Counted from the first letter of the stretch, positions 16,734 through 25,656 are shown. The stretch is DNA of 64,000 nucleotides from Ardenticatenaceae bacterium (GCA_020634565.1 JACKBN010000007.1:1-64000), one strand, 5' to 3'. Program-made: numbers and translations. The notes: generated by a model not told the origin, from the letters alone.

Positions 16734-17414
16734 TTATAAAAAGATCACCAGCAGGATGATGAGCAGCACCACCACGCCGATGATGTATGGCCAGTAGTGG
16801 GCTGGCACAATGTCGCTGGCAACGTCTTTGGCTACATTCATCGCGACTGAGGTTTGTGACGGGGGTTTGTAATCAGGGATAGGGGTGGATGGGGTAACGG
16901 CCGTTTCCGTCACAACCTCACCTTCTGTCTCTGTATCCTCTGCGCTCACGGCGCTGGTCGCGGCTCGCTGAGCCGCCTGCACCTTCAAATATTCGTTTAA
17001 CCCCTCCAAACTCTGCCGGATGATCGACTTGGCTGAGGTGTCCATGAGCCGCTGCCCCACGCTGGCAATACGCCCACCCACCTGCGCCGAGCCTTCATAC
17101 GCCATGTGGGTTTGATTGCCTTGCGGTGTGAGCTGAATACCACCCGTCGCCTTTACAAAACCGGGTGCGCCCTTGCCATCTACTTGCATCCGATAGCTCT
17201 CTGGCGGCACCACATCGACCAGCTTGATATTCCCCTTAAAAACGCCCTGCACCGGCCCCACTTTAATCTTCAGATTGCCCGCAAACTCATTGTCGCCCAC
17301 TTCGGCAAAACCTTCGCCGCCGGGCATGGCGTTCGACAGCACATCCGGGTCTTGCAGCGCTTCCCAAACCAGATCCTGGGGGGCGTCAAACGTGTATTCA
17401 CCGCTAATTTCCAT
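16734..17414 (-). CDS. CoxG family protein with C-terminal membrane anchor (second long form)
   Basis: 226 residues behind AAGGA. It shares with the CoxG at 9.3-10 kb the signatures FDAPQDLVWEALQDP, LKIKVGPVQGVFKG, DGKGAPGFVKA and VGGRIASVGQRLMDTSAKSIIRQSLEGL. A long Thr/Glu/Pro-rich linker (about 150-190) leads to a hydrophobic C-terminal segment (about 206-226), a tail anchor. It probably recruits a Mo hydroxylase or binds a hydrophobic ligand at the membrane. Upstream, transcribed away from it, lies a short remnant resembling a molybdopterin-binding protein, consistent with an ancestral Mo-enzyme locus. Confidence 0.85.
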   Translation of the reverse strand: MEISGEYTFDAPQDLVWEALQDPDVLSNAMPGGEGFAEVGDNEFAGNLKIKVGPVQGVFKGNIKLVDVVPPESYRMQVDGKGAPGFVKATGGIQLTPQGNQTHMAYEGSAQVGGRIASVGQRLMDTSAKSIIRQSLEGLNEYLKVQAAQRAATSAVSAEDTETEGEVVTETAVTPSTPIPDYKPPSQTSVAMNVAKDVASDIVPAHYWPYIIGVVVLLIILLVIFL

Positions 17415-17576
17415 GGGGTCTCATCCTTCTTTTTGCTCGTTGGATTGTAGGTGGCGCAAGTCTAATGGGGGTTGGGGAATTCGTCAATTGATGCGGGCGA
17501 ACGGCCGTTTCCACCCCTGCAGATAAGCTGTTAAAATACAGAAAAGATCGCTTCCCACAATCACGAGAGACCGCCC

Positions 17577-17675
17577 ATGAAATTTGGACCCATTCCCATT
17601 GCCCAATCCCCGCACAAGCTATTGGGCCACAACATCGCCGGACCGAAACGGCCGTATCCACGCAGCAAATTTTAG
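17577..17675 (+). pseudogene. 5' fragment resembling a molybdopterin-binding (MoeA-like) protein
   Basis: A 32-codon frame opens MKFGPIPIAQ, continues KLLGHNIAG and ends after an ACGGCCGT copy. Proteins of the MoeA / molybdopterin-binding family found beside Mo-hydroxylase genes commonly begin with this kind of MKFGP...LGHN-AGP sequence and continue for 300 or more residues. Here the frame stops and an inverted repeat follows six bases later, so the rest appears deleted. The ribosome site (GAGAG) is weak. It is probably a truncated remnant rather than a working peptide. The family match rests on memory of a short motif and is tentative. Confidence 0.45.
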
Positions 17676-17680
17676 GCAGT

Positions 17681-17726
17681 GATTAGGTGATTGCGTAATT
17701 ACGCAATTACCCAATTACTCAATTAC
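17681..17726. repeat. Intergenic inverted repeat, GTAATTG-unit family
   Basis: GATTAGGTGATTGCGTAA pairs with TTACGCAATTACCCAATT around the palindrome TGCGTAATTACGCA. The arms consist of repeated variants of a GGTAATTG unit. Related elements occur at 24306 and 40709. Confidence 0.75.
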
Positions 17727-17760
17727 TATTCCCACACAACCCACCTTTCTGGAGGCAACC

Positions 17761-19131
17761 ATGCATTTCAAAACCATCATCGAACCGTTTCGCATCAAAA
17801 TGGTGGAGCCGATCCGCCAAACCACCCGCGCGGAGCGGGAAAAACTGCTGGCCGAGGCTCATTACAACCTATTTTTACTCAAGGCCGAAGACGTCCTCAT
17901 CGACCTGCTGACCGACTCGGGCACCGGAGCCATGTCCTCTGGCCAATGGGCGGGCATGATGCTGGGGGATGAGTCGTACGCGGGGGCCAAGTCGTTTTAC
18001 AAGTTTGAAACGGCCGTACGCACCATCACCGGCCTCAAACACGTCATCCCCACCCACCAGGGGCGCGCCGCCGAGCGCATTCTGTTCGGCTCCGTCCTCA
18101 AGCCGGGCGACATCGTGCCCAACAACACCCACTTCGACACGACCCGGGCCAACACCGAATATCGCGGCGCAACTGCCCTCGATATTCCCATCCCCGAAGC
18201 GCACGATCCCGCCCTGATTTTGCCCTTCAAAGGCAACATCGATCTGCAAAAGCTGGAGCAAACCATCGTCGAAAATCCGGGCAAAGTACCGCTGGCGATG
18301 ATTACCGTCACCAACAATTCCGGCGGCGGACAGCCCGTCAGCATGGCCAACATCCGCGCCGCCAGCGAGATTTGCCGCCAGCACGGCATCCCCCTTTTCC
18401 TTGACTGCTGCCGCTTTGCCGAAAACGCCTGGTTCATCAAAACCCGTGAAGAAGGGTACGCCGACAAAACGCCGCTGGAAATTGCCCAGGAGATGTTCAG
18501 CTATGTCGATGGTGCGACGATGAGCGCCAAAAAGGACGGCATGGGCAATATCGGCGGCTTCCTGGCCCTCAACGACGACGCCTGGGCGCAGGAGTGCAAA
18601 AATCTGCTCATCCTCACCGAAGGATTCCCCACCTACGGCGGCCTGGCCGGGTACGATTTGGAAGCATTGGCCGTGGGTCTGGAGGAAGTGCTGCACGAAG
18701 ATTATTTGCAGTACCGTATCCGCTCCGTGGCTTACCTGGGCGATATTTTGACCTCGAACGGCATCCCGATTGTGCAGCCGCCCGGCGGTCATGCCATCTA
18801 TATCGACGCCAAATCCATGCTGCCCCACATTCCGCAAAGTGAGTATCCTGCCTGGGCGCTGTCGCTGGCGCTGTATTTGGAAGGCGGCATTCGCTCGGTA
18901 GAAATTGGTTCGGTGATGTTCGGCCACCAGCCCGACGGCAGCGAAAAACCGGCCGCGATGGAGCTGGTGCGCCTGGCCTTTCCGCGCCGCGTCTACACCC
19001 AAAGCCACGTCGATTATCTGGCCGAAGTTTTACTTTATGTCAATAGCATCAAGGGCAACATTCGCGGCGTGAAGATAGTGCAAGCGCCACCCATGCTGCG
19101 CCACTTCTCGGCCAAGATGGCGCTCATCTAG
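17761..19131 (+). CDS. tnaA: Tryptophanase-type beta-eliminating lyase
   Basis: 456 residues, the normal length. It follows the tryptophanase / tyrosine phenol-lyase family throughout: PFRIKMVEPI, LLTDSGTGAMS, WAGMMLGDESYAG, PTHQGRAAE, SGGGQPVSMANIRA, the PLP lysine in MSAKKDG (second Lys, about 258), EGFPTYGGLAGYD and PRRVYTQSH. FDTTRAN keeps the Asp found in tryptophanase (Thr in tyrosine phenol-lyase), and EIGSVMFG lacks the Arg that marks tyrosine phenol-lyase, so tryptophanase is favoured: tryptophan to indole, pyruvate and ammonia. No TnaC-type leader peptide was seen; an inverted repeat fills the spacer upstream. Confidence 0.87.
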   Translation: MHFKTIIEPFRIKMVEPIRQTTRAEREKLLAEAHYNLFLLKAEDVLIDLLTDSGTGAMSSGQWAGMMLGDESYAGAKSFYKFETAVRTITGLKHVIPTHQGRAAERILFGSVLKPGDIVPNNTHFDTTRANTEYRGATALDIPIPEAHDPALILPFKGNIDLQKLEQTIVENPGKVPLAMITVTNNSGGGQPVSMANIRAASEICRQHGIPLFLDCCRFAENAWFIKTREEGYADKTPLEIAQEMFSYVDGATMSAKKDGMGNIGGFLALNDDAWAQECKNLLILTEGFPTYGGLAGYDLEALAVGLEEVLHEDYLQYRIRSVAYLGDILTSNGIPIVQPPGGHAIYIDAKSMLPHIPQSEYPAWALSLALYLEGGIRSVEIGSVMFGHQPDGSEKPAAMELVRLAFPRRVYTQSHVDYLAEVLLYVNSIKGNIRGVKIVQAPPMLRHFSAKMALI

Positions 19132-19146
19132 TTAGTTTGATGCCAA

Positions 19147-19236
19147 ACCTGACAGGTCTTCTAAGCTTCTTTGCCATGAAGTTGTTTTGCATTACAAATA
19201 ATTTGAGGGCAAGGTTGGTACGTAGACCTGTCAGGT
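19147..19236. repeat. Inverted repeat with ACCTGACAGGTCT arms
   Basis: Two 13-base arms, ACCTGACAGGTCT and AGACCTGTCAGGT, are exact reverse complements 64 bases apart. Each arm is itself nearly palindromic. The right arm runs into TCTTTTT, so the element could also stop transcription after tnaA. Confidence 0.75.
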
Positions 19237-19318
19237 CTTTTTGAGGACAAATGTTACTTCTACCCCCACGCTGCATCTAATAAAATTAGAATCTGCACAC
19301 TGGAATTGGAGTAACATT

Positions 19319-19930
19319 ATGTCAAATACACACCGCAGCGTTGGTCACAATCGCCGAGCTGCCCGGCATCAAAAGAAAGTTCAGCAAAGCAACCGACTCC
19401 TGATCGCGGCGATCATCTTGATTGTTGGGGGGCTGTCGGCCATTTTCTGGATGAGTTCACAAACGGCCGCTCCGCGCGAAACCACAAATTCCTACGGCGC
19501 CCCGGCTCTGGCCAAACAAGGTGGCACCGTCACCGACTTCACCATCGGCTCGCTAGACGGCGACCCGATTGCCCTGGCGGATTACGAAGGGGATGTGATC
19601 ATCATGAACTTCTGGGCCACCTGGTGCCCGCCCTGCCGTGCCGAAATGCCGGGCATCAACCGCTTCTACGAAGCATACAAAGACGATGGACTGGTGGTGC
19701 TGGCCATTAATGAAGAAGAGAGTGCGGAAACGGTACGGCCGTTCATTCAAAGCAATGAGTTCAGCTTCCCCGTTCTGCTGGACATTGAAGGGCGCGTGGC
19801 CCAACAATACAGCACCCGCAGCTTCCCCACCACCTTCATCATCGACCGTGAAGGGGTGATCCAGCACGTGCAAACTGGTGAAATCAGCGAAGATGAACTG
19901 GCACGCATTGTGCTGCCGCTGCTCAATTAA
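19319..19930 (+). CDS. Membrane-anchored thioredoxin-like protein (TlpA/ResA type)
   Basis: 203 residues from the ATG after TTGGAG; an upstream in-frame start lacks a ribosome site. A basic N-terminus (about 1-30) leads to one membrane segment (about 31-50). The exported thioredoxin fold has the redox pair WCPPC (Cys103, Cys106), the strand IIMNFWATW and the cis-Pro segment SFPTTFIID. It probably reduces disulfides outside the membrane, for example in cytochrome c assembly. No c-type biogenesis genes adjoin it, although a haem-binding protein with CxxCH lies 20 kb downstream. Confidence 0.88.
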   Translation: MSNTHRSVGHNRRAARHQKKVQQSNRLLIAAIILIVGGLSAIFWMSSQTAAPRETTNSYGAPALAKQGGTVTDFTIGSLDGDPIALADYEGDVIIMNFWATWCPPCRAEMPGINRFYEAYKDDGLVVLAINEEESAETVRPFIQSNEFSFPVLLDIEGRVAQQYSTRSFPTTFIIDREGVIQHVQTGEISEDELARIVLPLLN

Positions 19931-20023
19931 CAGCTACACGAAGACATTTTCTTGCTGGACAGAGCCTGTAAATTAGCCGCCGTCTCTGTCATTTATTTAA
20001 CACCTTTGTCATCCGAAATCTAT

Positions 20024-20069
20024 AAAATCAGGTCATGCTTCAATAAGAAGATATTGGCCTGATTTTTAT
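20024..20069 (+). terminator. Terminator after the thioredoxin-like gene
   Basis: AAAATCAGG pairs with CCTGATTTT around a loop with a smaller GCTTC/GAAG helix, followed by TTTTTATTT. Confidence 0.6.
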
Positions 20070-20159
20070 TTCCCCTCACCTCATCAGCCAACATCTGCTT
20101 TTTACGTTCAACAACCCATTAGCCAAATCGTTTTGCTGCTATCTCCGGAGGACATTTCT

Positions 20160-22289
20160 ATGCGTATGCTGACCCTGACCTTTATTTTTGCAGCAGCCCT
20201 CATAACTTTAGGGACCTTTTTGACAGTGGCCGAAACGGCCGTTGCCTCCCCCACAGCCACCATCACCGTAAACAGCGCCGGTGACGAAGCCGATGCATCC
20301 GGAGGAACCGGCAGCTGCGCCACAGCCGGGGGTGCCTGCACCCTACGGGCGGCCATCCAAACGGCCCAGGCACAGGCTGGTCTCGACGTGATCAACTTTA
20401 GCGGTGACTTCACCATCAATCTGGGCAGCGCGCTGCCGGTGCTGTCCGAAACCGGACTCACCATTGACGGTGTGGGACACACCATTCGCATCAATGCCGG
20501 AAGCGGAAACTTTAATGTTTTCCAGATCAATGGGGAAGCGATTACGCTCAAAAATCTGCGCATCTACGGGTCTGGGGTGGGCTGGTCCAACATCTGGCTG
20601 CAAGACAACGCGGTGGAAGTGGAAATCGCCAACAACATCATTGGCGATGACAACCCAGGTGCGGGCGGTTGTGGCAGCAGCAATTCATCTTACGGCGGCA
20701 TTTATGTTGCTTCGGGCAATACCGATGCGGCAAAAACAACCGCCTGGATTTATGGCAATACGCTTAAATGCCTGGTCGGCCTACCTGGCGACGGGATTTC
20801 CATTTTTGGCAGCCAGTATGTCGTGGTGGGCGCGGACCCTTCAGGTAATGCAACGGCCGTTCAGCAAAATACCTTCCGCGAGAACAATACAGGTATCGCC
20901 GTAACAAACAACGCCCAGAGAAACCAAATTCGCAATAATCATATCCTCAACAACATCTTTGGCATTCAAGTTAACGGCAGCGGCCGTACCAGCATTTGGG
21001 CCAACATCATCGAAAATAATACCAATTATGGTGTGGAGTTGGTGGGTGGAACGGCTCCAAATTATGTCGGCTGCAACGAATTTCAAGAAGATGAAACATT
21101 AGCCCGCAACTACATTCGGGGCAATGGCTGGGCAGGTGTTTACATAACGGGAGCATCCACCGAATTTAAGTATGTCTACTGTAACTGGATTGGGACGGCC
21201 GATGATGGCACCACCGCCGCCCCCAACGACTACGGCATCTACATCACCGGCGATGCCCAGTTTAGCTGGATCATCAAAAACGTCCTCAGCGGCAACAACC
21301 TGGACGGCCTGCGCATTCAAAACTCTGGTGGCAGCAACATCGCCATCGACAACATCATCGGCCTGGACCACACGGGCATGCTCAGCTTACCCAACGGGCA
21401 GCACGGCATCGGTATTATTGATGACGCGGGCGAAAACATCATTGGCAGCACCTTTTCAACGGCAACGGGGAATATCATTAGCAGCAACACCAATTACGGC
21501 ATTCTCATTAGCAATTCCCCCACCACCACGTTGGACTTAAATAAAATCGGTGTTGCTATTGACGGCGTTACGCCGCGCGGCAACGGCTTTGATGGCCTTC
21601 ATGTTTCAAACTCAAATGGCACCAAGATTGGCACGCTGGGCTTCGCTGGCACGCAAATCATTGCCAACAATGGAGAAAGCGGCGTTTATCTGGATAACGT
21701 TCAGGAAACGGAGCTTGTGACCAATACGCTTTTACTCAACAATGACAGTCATGGCCTGTATGTTTTCCAATCGCAAGACAATTATCTTGCCCCGCAGCAA
21801 GTGCAAGGCAATGGATCTGCCGGTATCCGTGTTATTGGCAACAGCTCTATCAACAACCTCATGGTTCCCGAAGAAATTTATAACAACGGCGGATTACCTA
21901 TTGAACTGGGGGCAGATGGCCTGGAACCCAATGACCCAGGTGATGCCGACACCGGCCCCAACGGAATGGCCAACTATCCAGAGGTTACAACCAGTCATGG
22001 AACCGTCGTCACGGGCACAACAACCGTAGGCACGTTTGCCATTGGCATCTACGAAGTTACCAAAGATCCAACCAGCCCAGGCGGTGGGGGCATTTATCGC
22101 GGCTCCGTGCTAATCGGGGCGTCTGGCACCTGGTCTATTGATCTGGCAGCCTACAATCTGCAGAATCGCCCGGTCGCTTTTGTGGCCTATTTGGGCGCAC
22201 CGAGCGGATTTAGTCTATCCAGTTCGCCTTTAAGCCCGGTAACGCAGTTGGGCTACGAACTGTATTTACCTGCTGTTACCAAAAATTAA
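20160..22289 (+). CDS. Secreted right-handed beta-helix protein
   Basis: 709 residues from the ATG behind GGAGGA. A Sec signal covers about 1-30. ITVNSAGDEADA and GGACTLRAAIQTAQA form the CSLREA-type segment that often opens these proteins. Many pectate-lyase-like coils of Asn/Gly/Ile-rich strands follow (NNIIGDDN, NQIRNNHIL, IIENNTNYGVEL, ISSNTNYGILI), from about 110 to 600: a parallel beta-helix. The end, YELYLPAVTKN, is the Tyr-Leu-Pro tail seen on other exported proteins in this window. It may bind or cut polysaccharide, but no catalytic residues can be assigned. An ACGGCCGT-centred terminator follows. Confidence 0.85.
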   Translation: MRMLTLTFIFAAALITLGTFLTVAETAVASPTATITVNSAGDEADASGGTGSCATAGGACTLRAAIQTAQAQAGLDVINFSGDFTINLGSALPVLSETGLTIDGVGHTIRINAGSGNFNVFQINGEAITLKNLRIYGSGVGWSNIWLQDNAVEVEIANNIIGDDNPGAGGCGSSNSSYGGIYVASGNTDAAKTTAWIYGNTLKCLVGLPGDGISIFGSQYVVVGADPSGNATAVQQNTFRENNTGIAVTNNAQRNQIRNNHILNNIFGIQVNGSGRTSIWANIIENNTNYGVELVGGTAPNYVGCNEFQEDETLARNYIRGNGWAGVYITGASTEFKYVYCNWIGTADDGTTAAPNDYGIYITGDAQFSWIIKNVLSGNNLDGLRIQNSGGSNIAIDNIIGLDHTGMLSLPNGQHGIGIIDDAGENIIGSTFSTATGNIISSNTNYGILISNSPTTTLDLNKIGVAIDGVTPRGNGFDGLHVSNSNGTKIGTLGFAGTQIIANNGESGVYLDNVQETELVTNTLLLNNDSHGLYVFQSQDNYLAPQQVQGNGSAGIRVIGNSSINNLMVPEEIYNNGGLPIELGADGLEPNDPGDADTGPNGMANYPEVTTSHGTVVTGTTTVGTFAIGIYEVTKDPTSPGGGGIYRGSVLIGASGTWSIDLAAYNLQNRPVAFVAYLGAPSGFSLSSSPLSPVTQLGYELYLPAVTKN

Positions 22290-22321
22290 GTGGCGTTGTT
22301 TTTCCACATCATCTAACTAGC

Positions 22322-22358
22322 TGTGAGAGGGGAACGGCCGTTCCCCCCTCACACTTTT
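22322..22358 (+). terminator. Terminator whose stem is centred on ACGGCCGT
   Basis: TGTGAGAGGGGAACGG pairs with CCGTTCCCCCCTCACA, a 16-bp nearly perfect stem whose axis is the dispersed octamer, followed by TTTT. A stem closing through CGGCCG must open a small loop, so the central bases may be unpaired. Confidence 0.65.
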
Positions 22359-22414
22359 ATGCAGCCATTTCTTGTTGATCCTTCCCCTCTGCGATACAAC
22401 TTGGCTGCATCGTA

Positions 22415-22464
22415 GCAAATCACAACGAGCATTTTGAAAAAGCAACAGTTTTGCTGTGATTTGC
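22415..22464. repeat. Inverted repeat upstream of the SDR gene
   Basis: GCAAATCACA and TGTGATTTGC are perfect 10-base arms around 30 bases. The element lies 85 bases ahead of the dehydrogenase start and could be an operator or leader hairpin. Confidence 0.5.
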
Positions 22465-22548
22465 CAAAGCAAAAGCGGGGCAATGGCTTTAGGTACTTCC
22501 TTACAGATTCCCCTGCTTTTACACATTTCCCACAATTTGGAGGTTCCC

Positions 22549-23304
22549 ATGCAGTTAGACGGTAAAATTGCCCTGATCACTGGCGGCAGTTCTGGCATTG
22601 GCCGGGAAACGGCCGTTCTCTTCGCCCAACACGGTGCCAAACTGGCCATCGCCGACCTGAACCCGGACGGCGGGCAGGAAACCGTGCAGATGGTCACGGG
22701 CACAGGCGGACAAGCCTTTTTTGTGCAAGCGGATGTTTCCCAGGCAGCCCAGGTAGAAAACATGGTGAACAAGGTGGTGGCAGAATACGGCCGTCTCGAT
22801 ATCGCCTTCAACAACGCTGGGATTGACGGCATTCCCGTGCGCACCGCCGACGGCACAGAAGACGAATACGACCGCATCATGGCCGTCAACGCCAAAGGCG
22901 TCTGGCTCTGCCTCAAGTACGAACTCCAGCAAATGCTTTTGCAGGGCGGTGGCACGATTATCAACACCGCCTCCGTGGCCGGGCTGATTGGCGCACACAG
23001 CATGTCGGCCTACGCCGCCAGCAAACACGCCGTCGTCGGACTCACCAAAACGGCGGCGGTTGAATACGCTGGCAAAGGCATCCGTGTCAACGCCGTCTGC
23101 CCGGCAATTATTCGCACGGCAATGGTGGAACGCGCTTTCGCCCACTTGCCCCAATTGGAACAAGGCGCCATCCAAAACAACCCCAGCCACCGCATCGGCG
23201 ACCCACGCGAAGTGGCCGAAGCCGTCCTCTGGCTCGCCTCCGACGCCTCTTCTTTTACCACCGGCGCTACGCTGACAGTAGATGGTGGCCTGACGGCCCA
23301 GTAG
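22549..23304 (+). CDS. Short-chain dehydrogenase/reductase
   Basis: 251 residues from the ATG after TTTGGAGG. It is a classical SDR: TGGSSGIG cofactor loop (10-17), DLNP after the second strand (Asp at the position that favours NAD over NADP), NNAG (about 90), catalytic Ser in NTASVAG (about 143), YAASK (Tyr about 156, Lys about 160) and the C-terminal FTTGATLTVDGG. Substrate is unknown. It leads a co-directional run with MoxR, VWA and XdhC genes, with inverted repeats in the spacers. Confidence 0.9.
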   Translation: MQLDGKIALITGGSSGIGRETAVLFAQHGAKLAIADLNPDGGQETVQMVTGTGGQAFFVQADVSQAAQVENMVNKVVAEYGRLDIAFNNAGIDGIPVRTADGTEDEYDRIMAVNAKGVWLCLKYELQQMLLQGGGTIINTASVAGLIGAHSMSAYAASKHAVVGLTKTAAVEYAGKGIRVNAVCPAIIRTAMVERAFAHLPQLEQGAIQNNPSHRIGDPREVAEAVLWLASDASSFTTGATLTVDGGLTAQ

Positions 23305-23357
23305 ACGGTAATCCGTAATCGGTGATCGGTAAACCGAATACCGATTACGGATTACGG
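23305..23357. repeat. Intergenic inverted repeat, GTAATCGGT-unit family
   Basis: Left-arm units CGGTAATCCGTAATCGGT pair with ACCGATTACGGATTACGG around a short loop. The unit is a variant of GGTAATC repeated two or three times per arm. A sister element lies at 32326. Confidence 0.8.
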
Positions 23358-23414
23358 CACAGTTCGTTTTCTTGCTAAAATAGACACAACAACCACCCAC
23401 CGCAAGGAGAACCC

Positions 23415-24302
23415 ATGCAGATTGAATCCATCGACCAGTTACAAGAGGCGCTGCGCGGACGGCATTACGTGGCCGACCGGGGGCTGGCCACGGCCGCTTA
23501 CCTGGCGCTCAAACTGCAACGGCCGCTTTTCCTCGAAGGTGAACCCGGCGTGGGCAAAACCGAAATCGCCAAAGTGATCGCTGATCTGCTGGGCACGGAG
23601 CTGATTCGCCTGCAATGTTACGAAGGGCTGGATGTGAACCAGGCGGTGTACGAATGGAACTACACGCGCCAAATGCTGCACATTCGCCTGCTGGAATCGC
23701 GCGGCGAGCGGGCCAGCGAGGCGGAACTGTTTGGCAAGGAATATTTGCTGGAACGGCCGTTACTCCAGGCCATCCAACACAGCAAAACCCAGCGTCCTGT
23801 CCTGCTCATCGACGAAATTGATCGCAGCGACGAAGAGTTTGAAGCATTCCTGCTGGAAATCCTCTCCGACTTTCAAATTAGCATCCCAGAAATTGGCACG
23901 ATTAAAGCTGTCCAACCGCCCGTCGTAGTGCTCACCTCCAATCGCACCCGCGAAGTGCACGACGCACTCAAGCGGCGCTGCCTCTACTACTGGATCGATT
24001 ATCCCAGCTTTGAGAAAGAGTACGACATCGTGCGGGCCAAGCTGCCCCACGCCGCCGACCAGCTGGCCCAGCAGGTGACCACCTTCATTCAGGAGCTGCG
24101 CCAGCAAGACCTTTACAAAATCCCCGGCGTGGCCGAAACGCTGGACTGGACAGCCGCCCTGGTCGCCTTGGACGCCCAGGCGCTCAGCGTGGAAATCGTG
24201 GAAAACACCCTCGGCGTCATCCTCAAATACCAGGACGACATCGAAAAAGTGAGCGGCGAAACCACCCGACAGATTCTTGAACGCATGCGAGTAAATTCGT
24301 AA
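23415..24302 (+). CDS. MoxR-type AAA+ ATPase (CoxD-like)
   Basis: 295 residues behind CAAGGAG. Walker A is GEPGVGKTE (about 42-50), Walker B LLIDEIDRSDEEFEAFLLE, sensor 1 VVLTSNRTREVHDAL and the arginine-rich RRCLYYWIDYPS. MoxR ATPases work with a VWA partner to insert metals or remodel enzymes. With the CoxE-like VWA gene next door and XdhC further on, this fits the CoxD/CoxE pair that matures the molybdenum-copper or related centre of CO dehydrogenase-type enzymes. Their target here is inferred, since no coxL gene is present. Confidence 0.9.
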   Translation: MQIESIDQLQEALRGRHYVADRGLATAAYLALKLQRPLFLEGEPGVGKTEIAKVIADLLGTELIRLQCYEGLDVNQAVYEWNYTRQMLHIRLLESRGERASEAELFGKEYLLERPLLQAIQHSKTQRPVLLIDEIDRSDEEFEAFLLEILSDFQISIPEIGTIKAVQPPVVVLTSNRTREVHDALKRRCLYYWIDYPSFEKEYDIVRAKLPHAADQLAQQVTTFIQELRQQDLYKIPGVAETLDWTAALVALDAQALSVEIVENTLGVILKYQDDIEKVSGETTRQILERMRVNS

Positions 24303-24305
24303 TTA

Positions 24306-24344
24306 GTAATTAAGTAATTGCCCGATTACCAATTACTTAATTAC
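24306..24344. repeat. Inverted repeat between moxR and the VWA gene
   Basis: GTAATTAAGTAATTG and CAATTACTTAATTAC are perfect 15-base arms around 9 bases. It fills most of the spacer of a presumed operon and belongs to the GTAATTG-unit family. Confidence 0.85.
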
Positions 24345-24360
24345 AGGTAACAAACCACCT

Positions 24361-25584
24361 GTGTCTAGTAACCACCTCCTCCACAACCTGATCTTATTCG
24401 GCCGTTTGCTGCGTGCTTTGGGCATGGACGTGAATCCGGGCCGGATGATTGACCTGGTGCAGGCACTGGAACACGTCAATCTGGCGCACAAGGCGGATTT
24501 TTACTACACAGCTCGCAGCCTGCTGGTCCACGACCGGGACGATTTGCCCTTGTTTGAGCAGGCGTTTGCGCTGTTCTGGCGCGCGCCGCGTGAGAAAATA
24601 TTGTGGGAAGAACTGTTCATAAATCGGCCTGAAGAACCCGATCCCCAGCCGATCATCGCCCCGCCACCGCTGCAAGAAGAAGAACCTATTGGCGGCGACG
24701 CGGAAGAGGATGATGACGATGAGGTGCAGCAAATCATCGAGGTAACCCAAACGTACAGCACGCGCGAGGTGCTGCATCACAAAGATTTTGGCGACCTGAC
24801 GCAGGAAGAGCTGCGCGCCGTCAAGCAGTTTATGGCCCAGATGGTGTGGCAGTTGGGGCTGCGGCGCACCCGGCGGCAGCGCCCAGGACGCGGGCAACGG
24901 CTGGATTTGCGTCGCAGCCTGCGGCGCAATCTGCGCTACGGCGGCGAGCTCATTGAGTGGCCCAGCCGCCAATTCAAATTTAAGCCCCGCCCGCTCATCG
25001 TCATTGCCGACATTAGCGGCTCGATGGAACGGTACGCGCGACTGCTGCTGCACTTCATTTACAGTTTGGCGAAGGGGCTGGAGCAGGAGGTTGAGGCGTT
25101 TGTGTTTAGCACCCACCTCACGCGCATCACGCGGCAACTGCGCGGGCGAGAGATTGACCGCGCCCTGGCCGAAGTATCGCGCGAGGTGACCGATTGGTCC
25201 GGCGGCACGCGCATAGGCGATTCGCTGAAGACATTCAATTTTGCGTGGGGGCGACGCGTTTTGGGGCGCGGCGCAGTGGTGCTGCTCATCAGCGACGGTT
25301 GGGATCGGGGCGATCCGGTGCTGTTGAAAAAGGAAATCGGCCGTTTGCAGCGCAGCTGTCACCGGCTCATCTGGCTCAATCCGCTGCTGGGTTCGGCGGA
25401 GTATGAACCTTTGACCCGGGGCATGCAGGCGGCGCTGCCCTACATCGACGACTTTTTGCCGGTGCACAATTTGGCCAGCCTGGAAGAGTTGGCTACCCAT
25501 TTGCAAGCGTTGACGGCGGAGAAACGGCCGTCCCGCCGCCAGCAGCTCAAATTATCCGGCGCAGCCTTCATCAAAAATCGTTAG
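24361..25584 (+). CDS. VWA domain protein (CoxE-like)
   Basis: 407 residues; the start is GTG with only a weak ribosome site, and no better start lies nearby. The N-terminal helical domain (about 1-85) is followed by an acidic patch (EEDDDDEVQQ, about 117-127), a strongly basic stretch (LRRTRRQRPGRGQR) and a VWA domain with the MIDAS motif DISGSM (about 217-222), TDWSGGTRIGDSL and LLISDGWDRGD. This is the CoxE arrangement; the partner is the MoxR ATPase upstream. Together they are expected to mature a Mo hydroxylase. The inverted repeat upstream may affect its expression. Confidence 0.88.
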   Translation: MSSNHLLHNLILFGRLLRALGMDVNPGRMIDLVQALEHVNLAHKADFYYTARSLLVHDRDDLPLFEQAFALFWRAPREKILWEELFINRPEEPDPQPIIAPPPLQEEEPIGGDAEEDDDDEVQQIIEVTQTYSTREVLHHKDFGDLTQEELRAVKQFMAQMVWQLGLRRTRRQRPGRGQRLDLRRSLRRNLRYGGELIEWPSRQFKFKPRPLIVIADISGSMERYARLLLHFIYSLAKGLEQEVEAFVFSTHLTRITRQLRGREIDRALAEVSREVTDWSGGTRIGDSLKTFNFAWGRRVLGRGAVVLLISDGWDRGDPVLLKKEIGRLQRSCHRLIWLNPLLGSAEYEPLTRGMQAALPYIDDFLPVHNLASLEELATHLQALTAEKRPSRRQQLKLSGAAFIKNR

Positions 25585-25587
25585 AAT

Positions 25588-25656
25588 GGGACGCAGATAA
25601 ACGCAGATGACGCGGATAAAAATAAAATCAGCATTTATCCGCGTTCATCTGCGTCC
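25588..25656. repeat. Intergenic inverted repeat, GCAGAT-unit family
   Basis: The left arm has GGACGCAGATAAACGCAGAT then GACGCGGATAAA; the right arm is TTTATCCGCGTTCATCTGCG then TCC. The right arm lacks one GCAGAT unit. It ends nine bases before the endonuclease III ATG, so it replaces its leader. A sister copy lies at 52362. Confidence 0.85.

Noticed and set aside
17761..19131. Tyrosine phenol-lyase
   Set aside because: The Asp in FDTT and the absence of the substrate-binding Arg of tyrosine phenol-lyase favour tryptophanase, though a different beta-eliminating activity cannot be excluded.
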